Assembly (NCBI GenBank): GCA_029258515.1
Contig: JARHYK010000032.1
Span: 97,287 to 161,286 of the forward strand
Direction of reading: 5' to 3'
Source of the DNA: Clostridia bacterium
Lineage (GTDB): Bacteria > Bacillota > Clostridia > TANB77 > CAG-508
DNA: 64,000 nt
In this document: piece after piece, positions 57,060 through 64,000 of the stretch
Position numbering within the stretch: position 1 is the stretch's first letter
How the letters are laid out: each line of letters starts with the position of its first letter
The notes under the pieces: generated by a model
Told to the model about the DNA's origin: nothing
What the model saw: the letters and a program-made list of their open reading frames with translations, nothing else
Databases searched by the model: none
Translations under genes and position numbers: made by a program

Positions 57060-58820
57060 TTATTTTAAACTTAAATATCCTAGTTCAATCCATCTATTAT
57101 ATGCAAGATTTAAATTAAATAATATCTTAGGTTTAGCACCTGCTCTATTTTTATCAACTATGCAAGCGTAATACCTTTCATCTGGATCATCATATTTTTT
57201 TATGTTATAAAACTTAGTATCAACTTCTTTTTCAGAATATTGAAATTCATCATACATATCTCTTGGAATTTGTTTTATTAAACAAAGTGTATCTAATACT
57301 TCTTTTACAGTTCTACTTACCGCTAAATCATTAATATCTAAATTGATAGGATTAGTTTTGTTTTCAGCTAATTGTAATGTTGAACAAATAAACAATCCAA
57401 AATTTTGTGCTAAATTTGAAAGTATTGTCGCTGTTTTCTTTATTTCTTCTCCATTTCCAATATTTGCAGTGTCTGTTTTTAAAGTATCATAAAATATATA
57501 TTCTATTTTTTCTTTATAATAATAATTCATAATAACTTTTTTAAGCTCATCATTTGTATGATCTGTTATATTTATAAAGTAAATTGAATTATTTATCTGT
57601 TTATTTATCCAATCTGTAACTTCTATTATTTTTCTAAATTCAGTAGAAACTTCTACTAATCTTTCTACAAATTGCTTCCTAGTTTCTTTTGGTTCTTTAA
57701 TAATAAATCCTTTTTCGTCAACTTTCACATCATAATTTTCATCTGGCCTAAATTTAAATTCTAATATTTCTCCTTCAGTTTTTGATATTTTTTGTCCATG
57801 TAATTTTTGTATTTCAGGATTGTTTAATATTGTTGTTATTAATGTTAGTCTCATTTTTTCTTCAGACATTTCATTAGATATGATTAAAACTTTTTTCTTG
57901 TGCACTAAAGAAGTATATGCTGCTAAATTTACAGTAAATCTACTCTTTCCGGCGTTAGATGGCATAGCAAAAGCCATCGTTTCTCCTTTTCTAAAACCTT
58001 TGAAAACTTTATTTAGTATCGTAAATGGAATTTCTAATCCATTAGTTAAATTATTTTCTCCTTTTTCTAAAAATTCAGTTAAATTAACATTTAAAATAGA
58101 TTGCTTAAACTTTTCTGTTACTTCGACTTGGTTAATTGCACTTTCAACTTCTTCAACTGACATTTTATCATATAAGTCATAATTTAATATTTCAACTATT
58201 TTATTTTGTATTGATGATATAGGAACTTCATTAAATTTCTTTCTTAGTTTGAACAATTTTTTTAATTCTCTATATGTTTCTTCCATATCATATTTATTGT
58301 TAATTGCCTCTTCTTTTAATTCATATTTAATTTCATAAGAATTTGGAATTTCTTTTGCAAAATTAAAGCCTTCTTTAGCTTTTTCTGGTGTATAGTCTCC
58401 ACCAATAGTAAATAAAACATTTTTGTATAAATTTAAAACAACTGGACTTTCAAAATAACAATCCTTATATAAAAAATAGTATTTTACAATAAATTTGGGC
58501 TCAGCTAATAATAGTCCAATATATCTTTTTTCTAATTCCATATTGCTTAACTTTTTAGGATAAATTTTTTTTCCTAAATCCAATTTAATTTTCTCACTTT
58601 CTTCTTGCTTTATATCATACTGTTTCTCTATTTTTTTTATTTTATTAGCAGCTTCATTATATGACATAACATTTTTTAATTTTTTAATTTTTTCCAAAGC
58701 TGAAATATAATTATTAGTGGCTAATGCCATTTTTATTTCTTCAATTTGTTTTCCATTTTCATTAGTTTCTGGTATTTGACTTAATAGTTCATATATTTGT
58801 TCTATACCTTCCATATACAT
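57060..58820 (-). CDS. DnaB-like RecA-fold helicase/ATPase
   Basis: 586 residues. The N-terminal 250 residues are helical and not the standard DnaB N-domain. The C-terminal ATPase domain resembles DnaB/RadA: a degenerate Walker A MPSNAGKSRF (the first Gly of GxxxxGKS is absent), VLIISNEMSEEKM, Walker B IEYIFYDTLKTD, CSTLQLA and a closing DKNRAGAKP with RWIELGYL. A large insert separates Walker A and B. This is not the housekeeping dnaB; it may be a phage- or element-type replicative helicase now resident, or a specialised ATPase. It ends just upstream of gene debris and lies next to trxA. Confidence 0.75.
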   Translation of the reverse strand: MYMEGIEQIYELLSQIPETNENGKQIEEIKMALATNNYISALEKIKKLKNVMSYNEAANKIKKIEKQYDIKQEESEKIKLDLGKKIYPKKLSNMELEKRYIGLLLAEPKFIVKYYFLYKDCYFESPVVLNLYKNVLFTIGGDYTPEKAKEGFNFAKEIPNSYEIKYELKEEAINNKYDMEETYRELKKLFKLRKKFNEVPISSIQNKIVEILNYDLYDKMSVEEVESAINQVEVTEKFKQSILNVNLTEFLEKGENNLTNGLEIPFTILNKVFKGFRKGETMAFAMPSNAGKSRFTVNLAAYTSLVHKKKVLIISNEMSEEKMRLTLITTILNNPEIQKLHGQKISKTEGEILEFKFRPDENYDVKVDEKGFIIKEPKETRKQFVERLVEVSTEFRKIIEVTDWINKQINNSIYFINITDHTNDELKKVIMNYYYKEKIEYIFYDTLKTDTANIGNGEEIKKTATILSNLAQNFGLFICSTLQLAENKTNPINLDINDLAVSRTVKEVLDTLCLIKQIPRDMYDEFQYSEKEVDTKFYNIKKYDDPDERYYACIVDKNRAGAKPKILFNLNLAYNRWIELGYLSLK

Positions 58821-58866
58821 TTTAAGGGGAAATTCCTAAATAGCATTCCCCCTTTTCCTCCTTTGA

Positions 58867-59175
58867 TTAAAATTCTTTTAAAATTTCATCTTTTTGTCTT
58901 AAACCTACAAATGTTTTTTTGATTTCACCATTTTCAAAAATCATAAGTGTTGGAATACTCATTACATTATATTTAACTGCTAATTCTTTACTTTCATCCA
59001 CATTGATTTTTCCAACTTTGATTTTTTCTCCTAATTCTTCTGCTATTTCGTCTATAATTGGTGACATCATTTTACATGGTCCACACCAATCAGAATAAAA
59101 ATCAACTAAAACTGGTTTATCAGCTTTTAAAACCTCTTCTTCAAAATTTTCGTTTTTAAATCTTAATACTTCCAT
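58867..59175 (-). CDS. trxA: thioredoxin
   Basis: 102 residues from the ATG at 59175 (AAGGTG upstream). Redox motif WCGPC at about 29-33, preceded by VLVDFYSD, and the conserved cis-Pro in SIPTLMIF. Reduces protein disulphides with electrons from the thioredoxin reductase encoded just upstream. Confidence 0.96.
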   Translation of the reverse strand: MEVLRFKNENFEEEVLKADKPVLVDFYSDWCGPCKMMSPIIDEIAEELGEKIKVGKINVDESKELAVKYNVMSIPTLMIFENGEIKKTFVGLRQKDEILKEF

Positions 59176-59262
59176 TTTTTCACCTTGCATAAATAAAATT
59201 ATGCACTCCTTTCTTATTATTTTTATTATATATTATTTTATCCATAATATTCAATATATATG

Positions 59263-60132
59263 TTATTTTTTGCTTTTTTCTTTAACATATTTAATTGCTT
59301 CTAGTCCTGCAATAGTTCCTTCATATACAGATTTAGAAATTTGTAATAGCCCTCCTGTGCAATCACCACAAGCATATATTCCATTAATATTTGTTTGCAT
59401 CTTGTCATTAACTTGAATATGATTCTTATTAACTGCAATTCCTAATTTCTTTGCAAAATCGCTTGCACTTGCTACTCCTTGTGCTACAAAGATTCCTTCA
59501 ATTTCTAATTCTGTATCATCTTCAAAAATAACTTTTTCTACCTTATCATTTCCTCTAACTTCTTTTATTTTTTCAGTTTTTATTTCTACATTATCTGCTC
59601 TGAATTCTGGTGCTTTTTCTCCATTAGTCAAAATAGTTATTTTTTTTGCAACATTAATTAATTCATTTGTTTCAGATAATGCATATTTTCCACTTCCTAA
59701 AACTGATACTTCTTTGTCTTTATAAAAAAAGCCATCACATATAGCACAGTAGCTAACTCCTCTACCTTCAAATTCAGATATCCCTTCTATCTTTGAAGAA
59801 TTTTTCTTTGTTCCTAATGCTAATATTATTGTTTTTGTAGAATATTCATTATTAGTTGTTAAAATCTTATATCCATTTAGATCATATTCGATTTTTATAA
59901 CTTCTTCTTGTTTTGTTTCAATTCCTACATTTTGTGCTTGCTTTATTCCCTCTTCATAAAGTTTTTTGCCACTTATAGCTTTTTCAAATCCATAATAATT
60001 TTCAATTTTTGTTGCTTTTTCCAAGCTACTTGAATCGTAGTATATTATTAATGTTTTTAAATTTCCTCTAGCTGCGTATATTCCAGCTGTTATTCCCGCT
60101 GGTCCTGCTCCTATTACTATTGTGTCATACAT
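59263..60132 (-). CDS. trxB: thioredoxin reductase
   Basis: 289 residues (slightly shorter than the usual 305-320). FAD motif GAGPAGITAGIYAARG, redox pair CAICDG (about 133-138), an NAD(P)H-binding GSGKYALSE and the C-terminal FAD motif GIYACGDCTGG. The second glycine motif lacks the usual GxGxxA/xxxxR arrangement, so NADPH preference is uncertain; ferredoxin-dependent relatives exist in clostridia. Neighbour trxA supports the assignment. Confidence 0.93.
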   Translation of the reverse strand: MYDTIVIGAGPAGITAGIYAARGNLKTLIIYYDSSSLEKATKIENYYGFEKAISGKKLYEEGIKQAQNVGIETKQEEVIKIEYDLNGYKILTTNNEYSTKTIILALGTKKNSSKIEGISEFEGRGVSYCAICDGFFYKDKEVSVLGSGKYALSETNELINVAKKITILTNGEKAPEFRADNVEIKTEKIKEVRGNDKVEKVIFEDDTELEIEGIFVAQGVASASDFAKKLGIAVNKNHIQVNDKMQTNINGIYACGDCTGGLLQISKSVYEGTIAGLEAIKYVKEKSKK

Positions 60133-60163
60133 AATATATATTGAATCCTCCTTTAAGAAATTA

Positions 60164-60205
60164 AATGTCTTAAGGGTTATGAGTGATTCCTTAAGACATT
60201 TAATG
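60164..60205 (-). terminator. terminator of the DUF308 gene
   Basis: ATTAAATGTCTTAAGG pairs with CCTTAAGACATTTAAT. Confidence 0.88.
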
Positions 60206-60217
60206 CAACTTTTTATT

Positions 60218-60754
60218 TTAATCTTTTAAAAAATCTTTTATTTTTTTCATAAAAATATATCTTGTTATTATGTCAAGAATTGCATATACTGTTATCATAA
60301 TTCCTATTATTCTTAACGCTATTGTTGAAGTTACTAATATAACTATTCCAGCAATTATAATTAGCATTGAAAATAGCAAAGTTGCTGTCCAATAGCCTGA
60401 TTTAACCTCTTTCCAAACCAAAGTAGTTTGAAAATTTCTAATTCCAGATATTATAATCCATAGACCTACAAATATATTAAATATATTTCCTATTATATCA
60501 GGTTTTATTAAAATAATTGCTCCCATAACCACAAAAATTAATGAAATTGTCAATAAGTAATCTTCTTTTTCTTTAGATGTAAAATAATCAACTATTCTTA
60601 AAAATCCCATTGCTACAAACACTGCTCCTAGTAGTTTTGAAATTCCTGACATCATTTCATTTGGTTTTGCAATTAATAGAATTCCTAATAATGCAAATAT
60701 TGTTGAAATTATAATATCTGCCCAATTTGACCTTTTTAAAAATTTTTCAAACAT
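60218..60754 (-). CDS. DUF308 (HdeD-like) membrane protein
   Basis: 178 residues with six evenly spaced helices in three pairs, DUF308-like: IISTIFALLGILLI, AVFVAMGFLRIVDYF, SLIFVVMGAIILIKP, FVGLWIIISGIRN. Function unknown; the Escherichia coli relative HdeD is linked to acid resistance. Confidence 0.85.
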   Translation of the reverse strand: MFEKFLKRSNWADIIISTIFALLGILLIAKPNEMMSGISKLLGAVFVAMGFLRIVDYFTSKEKEDYLLTISLIFVVMGAIILIKPDIIGNIFNIFVGLWIIISGIRNFQTTLVWKEVKSGYWTATLLFSMLIIIAGIVILVTSTIALRIIGIMITVYAILDIITRYIFMKKIKDFLKD

Positions 60755-60872
60755 GTATATTACCTCACTTTCTTTTGTATTTTTAATATTTTAAATAGAT
60801 AAAATATTTCCAACTTTTACATGCTAATATTATCATATTTTTTCTTTTTTGTATATACTTTTTTGTCAAAAA

Positions 60873-60905
60873 ATGCAAAAAAACATAAATGTTTCATTTA
60901 TGTTT
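60873..60905 (-). terminator. terminator of rpmF
   Basis: AAAACATAAATG pairs with CATTTATGTTTT, 11 bases beyond the stop codon. Confidence 0.85.
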
Positions 60906-60915
60906 TTATTAAAGC

Positions 60916-61107
60916 CTATGCATTTTCATTATCTTTTTTTACTACTACTTGTTTTCCATCATAATATCCGCAATTTCCGCAAACTCTATGAGGCATTACT
61001 GGTTCATGACAGTGTGGACATGTAGCAAATTTTGGTTCTTCTTTTTTCCATGTAGATCTTTTTGCATGTGTTCTTGCTTTTGACCATCTTCTTTTTGGTT
61101 GTGCCAT
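60916..61107 (-). CDS. rpmF: 50S ribosomal protein L32
   Basis: 63 residues: MAQPKRRWSKARTHAKR start, zinc-binding pairs CPHC and CGNC (CxxC type, zinc-containing L32) and a short basic tail. AGGAGG-like site before ATG. Confidence 0.97.
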   Translation of the reverse strand: MAQPKRRWSKARTHAKRSTWKKEEPKFATCPHCHEPVMPHRVCGNCGYYDGKQVVVKKDNENA

Positions 61108-61231
61108 TATTATCCCTCCTTAATAAGATATATGTATATATCCAACAAATTCTTTATTAATCCACTTTAAAATTATACTAGCTTTTTAGTTTTTTGTCAA
61201 TGTCTAACTGCAATATTTTTCGTATAATTTT

Positions 61232-61740
61232 TTAAATTTTTTTTGTATAAACTTCATTTATTCCTTTTTTGCTAACTTCTGTAAAGCATTCAGTTATTAA
61301 TTCTTTTATTTTTTCATTTGCTATAATTTTTTCTTTTTTCCTCCCAATGTGATAACTGATATTCTTTTGTCCAATTCTTACCTTGATAGACTATTCCTGC
61401 TGCCATTTTATCACAAAGCATTTCTGCAACATATTTATATGGTATAATTGGTGTTTGGTTTGGTGCTAGTATATCTACCCAATATTCAAAATGATGTTTA
61501 TTTCTACCTTTATGATGAAGCCATGCTTCAGAATATCCTTTATCTTTTTTACATTCAGTAATTGGTGAATGTTTTTCATTATAATATTTTACCCATTTTG
61601 AAAACTCAGTCCATGAATATTTTGATAAGTCATGTAGCAATCCTCTTTTAAGTTCTCCAACTCTTATGTATAATTTCAATACTATCCCTATGCTTAGTAA
61701 TTAAGCAAAAATTTTTAATTTTCCTTTCTAACATATTCAT
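61232..61740 (-). pseudogene. DUF5662 family protein with two frameshifts
   Basis: Starts at the ATG at 61740 behind GGAGG and reads FCLITKHRD, then loses frame near 61685. The central part is intact (GLLHDLSKYSWTEF, AWLHHKGRNKHHFEYW, DKMAAGIVYQG). Near 61340 an extra base (GGAGG or the A tract that follows) hides the tail NEKIKELITECFTEVSKKG, which ends at 61232. DUF5662 proteins have conserved His/Asp residues and unknown function. Two breaks in one gene favour a real pseudogene, but the good conservation leaves room for sequence error. Confidence 0.8.
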
Positions 61741-61801
61741 ATTTTTTCCTCCATAATAAGTTATTATAATTTATAATGTTTCTTTTGTTAATTAAAAAAT
61801 A

Positions 61802-61836
61802 AAAGAGAGTATTCAATAGAACACTCTCTTTTTTGT
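61802..61836 (-). terminator. terminator of the beta-CASP gene
   Basis: AAAAGAGAGT pairs with ACTCTCTTTT, 6 bases after the stop codon. Confidence 0.85.
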
Positions 61837-61841
61837 TTGTT

Positions 61842-63254
61842 TTAAATTTTATCTTGGATTTTTTTGACTAGTCCATAAGAATTAATCATATAAGATACTT
61901 CCCTGTTTAATATTCCTGTATCTTTTGGTTTTAAGTCTTTTTCTAACATGTTTTTGTACTTGATTTTCGTTTCTGGTTCTCCATGTTCTATTAAAACTAA
62001 TTTTAAATTAGTAAAGACTTTTAATAAGTCAATTAACTCATTCGCTTTAGCATGGCCAGACTCTTCTTCAGTATATTCTACATCTGCTATTTTAGTCCTA
62101 ATAAAAGTTGAAGTTTGAATAAGTTCTCCTTTTTCAGCATCTTTTAATTGTCTTCCAAGCGTTCCTTCTGCTGTGTAACCAACAAATTGAATCAAAGTAT
62201 TTTTTTTAGGAAGATATTCTGAAATGTATAGTTGTGCTGGTCCATGTGAAGCCATTCCTGATGACGTAAGAACTATTTTTTGAACTCTACTTTTTAATAT
62301 TGTGTTTCTTGAATTTTTATTCACATAATGTAGATTTTGTGGGATAAAGTCTTTCATCTCTTCTTTTATCCCAAGTTCCTCATTTTTAAACATCTCTGTA
62401 TAGTGAATAGAAAGTTTTCCATCTAAATATATTGGTATTTCAGTCTTTATTTTTGACATTTCTTGCATCAATTTTAATTTGTATAAAATTTTTTGAGCGC
62501 GCTCTAAAGAAAATGTTGGAATTATAATGCTAGCACCCTTTTTAGTATATGATACAATATTGTCTTCAAAAACTTTTTTCACTTCACCTTCTTCAACTTT
62601 GCCATATGTTGCTTCTGACACAATTGTTAATGGTAAATTTCTAATCCATTTTGGTATTGAATCAACATCAAAAAACACATTCTCATTTTTGTAGTCTCCT
62701 GTAAATAATAAATTAATATCATTATAACCAGGATAACTAATTTGTACTAAAATTAAAGCAGCACCAACTAAATGTCCATTCTTTAAAAATGTTACTTTAA
62801 CATTTTTATGAATATTCTTTGTTGTATTAAAATCATAGCCTTCTAATAACTTTAATGTTTCGTACACATTTGATGCTGAATATAAGCATTTAGTCTTTTT
62901 AATTTGGCTTTCAGAATTTAAAACCTTAAAACTATCTTCTAATGCTGGTTTCATTAATTTGCAAGTTGCTTTCGTAGCATAGATTTTTTTGTTAAATCCT
63001 CTTTTAACTAAAAGAGGGATTCTTCCAATATGGTCAACATGTGCATGTGTCACTAAACAAAATTCGATTTCTTTCGAATCAAAATTTAATTTCGAATTAA
63101 GCTGTTCATATTGCTTTTCATAAAATAGTCCACAGTCTACAATAAACCGCAAATTTTCTCCATTCGGAAATTTTACAATCACAAGATTACACGAGCCAGT
63201 TACTCCATCATGTAATGCTTTTAAATAAATATAAAACCGACACCGTTCTCCCAT
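61842..63254 (-). CDS. beta-CASP metallo-beta-lactamase-fold RNA nuclease
   Basis: 470 residues of the CPSF73/YSH1-like exonuclease family. Metal-binding motif THAHVDHIGR (about 70-79), LFTGDYKNE, beta-CASP motif A in ATYG, TFSLERAQ, motif B in SSGMASHGPAQLY and motif C in IEHGEPETK. Probably a cytoplasmic RNA-processing nuclease. AAGGAG precedes the ATG. Monocistronic. Confidence 0.88.
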   Translation of the reverse strand: MGERCRFYIYLKALHDGVTGSCNLVIVKFPNGENLRFIVDCGLFYEKQYEQLNSKLNFDSKEIEFCLVTHAHVDHIGRIPLLVKRGFNKKIYATKATCKLMKPALEDSFKVLNSESQIKKTKCLYSASNVYETLKLLEGYDFNTTKNIHKNVKVTFLKNGHLVGAALILVQISYPGYNDINLLFTGDYKNENVFFDVDSIPKWIRNLPLTIVSEATYGKVEEGEVKKVFEDNIVSYTKKGASIIIPTFSLERAQKILYKLKLMQEMSKIKTEIPIYLDGKLSIHYTEMFKNEELGIKEEMKDFIPQNLHYVNKNSRNTILKSRVQKIVLTSSGMASHGPAQLYISEYLPKKNTLIQFVGYTAEGTLGRQLKDAEKGELIQTSTFIRTKIADVEYTEEESGHAKANELIDLLKVFTNLKLVLIEHGEPETKIKYKNMLEKDLKPKDTGILNREVSYMINSYGLVKKIQDKI

Positions 63255-63665
63255 AAAAACAAACTCCTTCCCTAAAATATTATTTTATGAATTTTTAAAA
63301 ATTCTATAACTAAATTTTAACATCAAATTTGATTTATGTCAATTTTAAAAAGATAGAAATTAAAATTTCTATCTTTTTGTGTTCTATAATAAATGTTCTG
63401 ATAATTAAAAAAATTTCAACATTTTTCATAAAATTTAAAAGGTGTTAAAGTAAAAAAGTAAAATTTAAAAAGATTCTATGGAAATATATCCATTTACATG
63501 TTTGTTTTCCTTTATACATTTAGATTACTATATCATAGAATTGTGAATAAGAAGTAGTTCAATTTAATCCTTAATATTTTTTTAATTTTCTCCTCTTATT
63601 TCATTTTTCAGCTATCTAAAACTAAGTGCCGAATAAAAGAAATAAAGTTTATGGATACCAAAGTG
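63255..63665. other. intergenic region
   Basis: About 410 bases without a gene. Contains a hairpin (AAAGATAGAAATT with AATTTCTATCTTT, 63350-63377) that can terminate minus-strand transcription from the gene at 63666. A GC-richer stretch begins near 63612, downstream of that gene. Confidence 0.6.
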
Positions 63666-64000
63666 CTACAAAACAACCAAGACTGAGCGGAAACCATCTA
63701 ACCAATCGCTAATGCCAATATCCCTGTGGAAGGATAACAAGCCGGCACTACTACCACTGCCGCAAGCACCTCCACGTAAGAAGAACGGAATACCCAAAGC
63801 AGGGAAAAACGAGTAGTCGGCATCCCATGAACTCGCACTTTTTCCTAGTGTACTTGTTTCTCTTACTGCATCTCCATAAATTAATGTATTTTTTGCATAA
63901 TTTGCTTCACCTATTGGATTATAGCTACTTACTCCTGATTTATCTGCATTACTATCAAATGGATAAACTGTTGTATATTTTGTACTTACTTCTCCTGTTT
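63666..64000 (-). CDS. 3' end of a surface/prepilin-like protein with a C-type-lectin-like variable tail (partial)
   Basis: Only the last 110 codons are in the window; the 5' part lies beyond 64000. The fixed part reads YGDAVRETSTLGKSASSW, then the tail PFFLRGGACGSGSSAG, ISDWLDGFRSVLV and a TAG at 63666. The RGG...G..AG...GFR(S/P)VL pattern is that of the FGE/C-type-lectin fold ends displayed by diversity-generating retroelement (DGR) targets. The last 46 codons are A-poor (19 of 138 bases on the sense strand) and 36 of 46 end in C or T, unlike the A-rich codons just before. Reverse transcriptase and template repeat are not in the window. Confidence 0.7.
   Translation of the reverse strand, partial: TGEVSTKYTTVYPFDSNADKSGVSSYNPIGEANYAKNTLIYGDAVRETSTLGKSASSWDADYSFFPALGIPFFLRGGACGSGSSAGLLSFHRDIGISDWLDGFRSVLVVL
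63687..63824 (-). other. candidate DGR variable region
   Basis: 138 bases between the codons GAT GCC GAC and TTC CGC. 17 of 46 codons end in C, while the preceding 60 codons contain almost none. The gene's 3' end and the GC-rich flank after it could hold the homing (IMH-like) site. Confidence 0.55.

Noticed and set aside
1..64000. UGA read as tryptophan
   Set aside because: Internal UGA is not needed by any intact gene. The only in-frame UGA within a gene is the prfB frameshift site, which itself shows that UGA is a stop.

Overview
The window is a 64 kb piece of an AT-rich (by eye about one quarter G+C) low-GC Gram-positive chromosome. Spore-formation and spore-repair genes (yabP, yabQ, a spore photoproduct lyase), LPxTG-like surface anchoring, ECF/RsgI-type regulation, CarD, class II FBP aldolase and strong GGAGG ribosome binding sites point to an anaerobic, probably gut-dwelling member of the Clostridia. 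The exact lineage is inference. No rRNA, tRNA, CRISPR array or complete mobile element was seen.

Layout. 1-7.9 kb: nagB, a YfcE-type phosphodiesterase, then a two-gene surface system (a 1284-residue secreted dockerin protein with a Cys-His-Asp transglutaminase/protease-like core, followed by an anchored single-cohesin protein), then an MFS transporter. 7.9-11.1 kb: an accessory junkyard with a frameshifted DUF4143 ATPase, a 50-residue BrxA (BREX) remnant, and pieces of an ABC transporter and a membrane protein. 11.2-13.4 kb: a surface-anchored IdeS/Mac (C66)-type cysteine protease. 13.4-16.4 kb: mostly non-coding, repeat-rich DNA containing a 34-bp perfect palindrome, a small-RNA candidate and one foreign-looking zinc-ribbon membrane protein. 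16.4-21.5 kb (minus strand): a GntR/ABC-2 module, gene relics, a MetRS2-like methionyl-tRNA synthetase and a transposase relic.

From 21.5 kb on the window is mostly core genome, chiefly minus strand: P-loop kinase, rho, divIC-yabQ-yabP, aspartate kinase, prfB with its programmed frameshift, a copper/cation efflux operon, splB, SDR, two small secreted proteins, smpB, fba, an ECF sigma factor with its RsgI-like partner, a Xer recombinase, a LysM protein behind LexA-like boxes, carD, dut, a class B penicillin-binding protein, undecaprenol kinase, PAP2 phosphatase, UPF0182, ftsY, mgtE, a heterodimeric ABC exporter, a DnaB-like ATPase, trxA/trxB, rpmF and a beta-CASP nuclease.

Two observations stand out. 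At the right edge, the partial gene 63666-64000 (minus) ends in a C-type-lectin/FGE-like tail whose last 46 codons are strikingly depleted of A and rich in NNC/NNT codons, as in the variable region of a diversity-generating retroelement target. Second, five reading frames across the window are each broken by one extra C placed directly before a G, including the essential prfB. That is more easily explained by a systematic sequence artefact than by five natural mutations.
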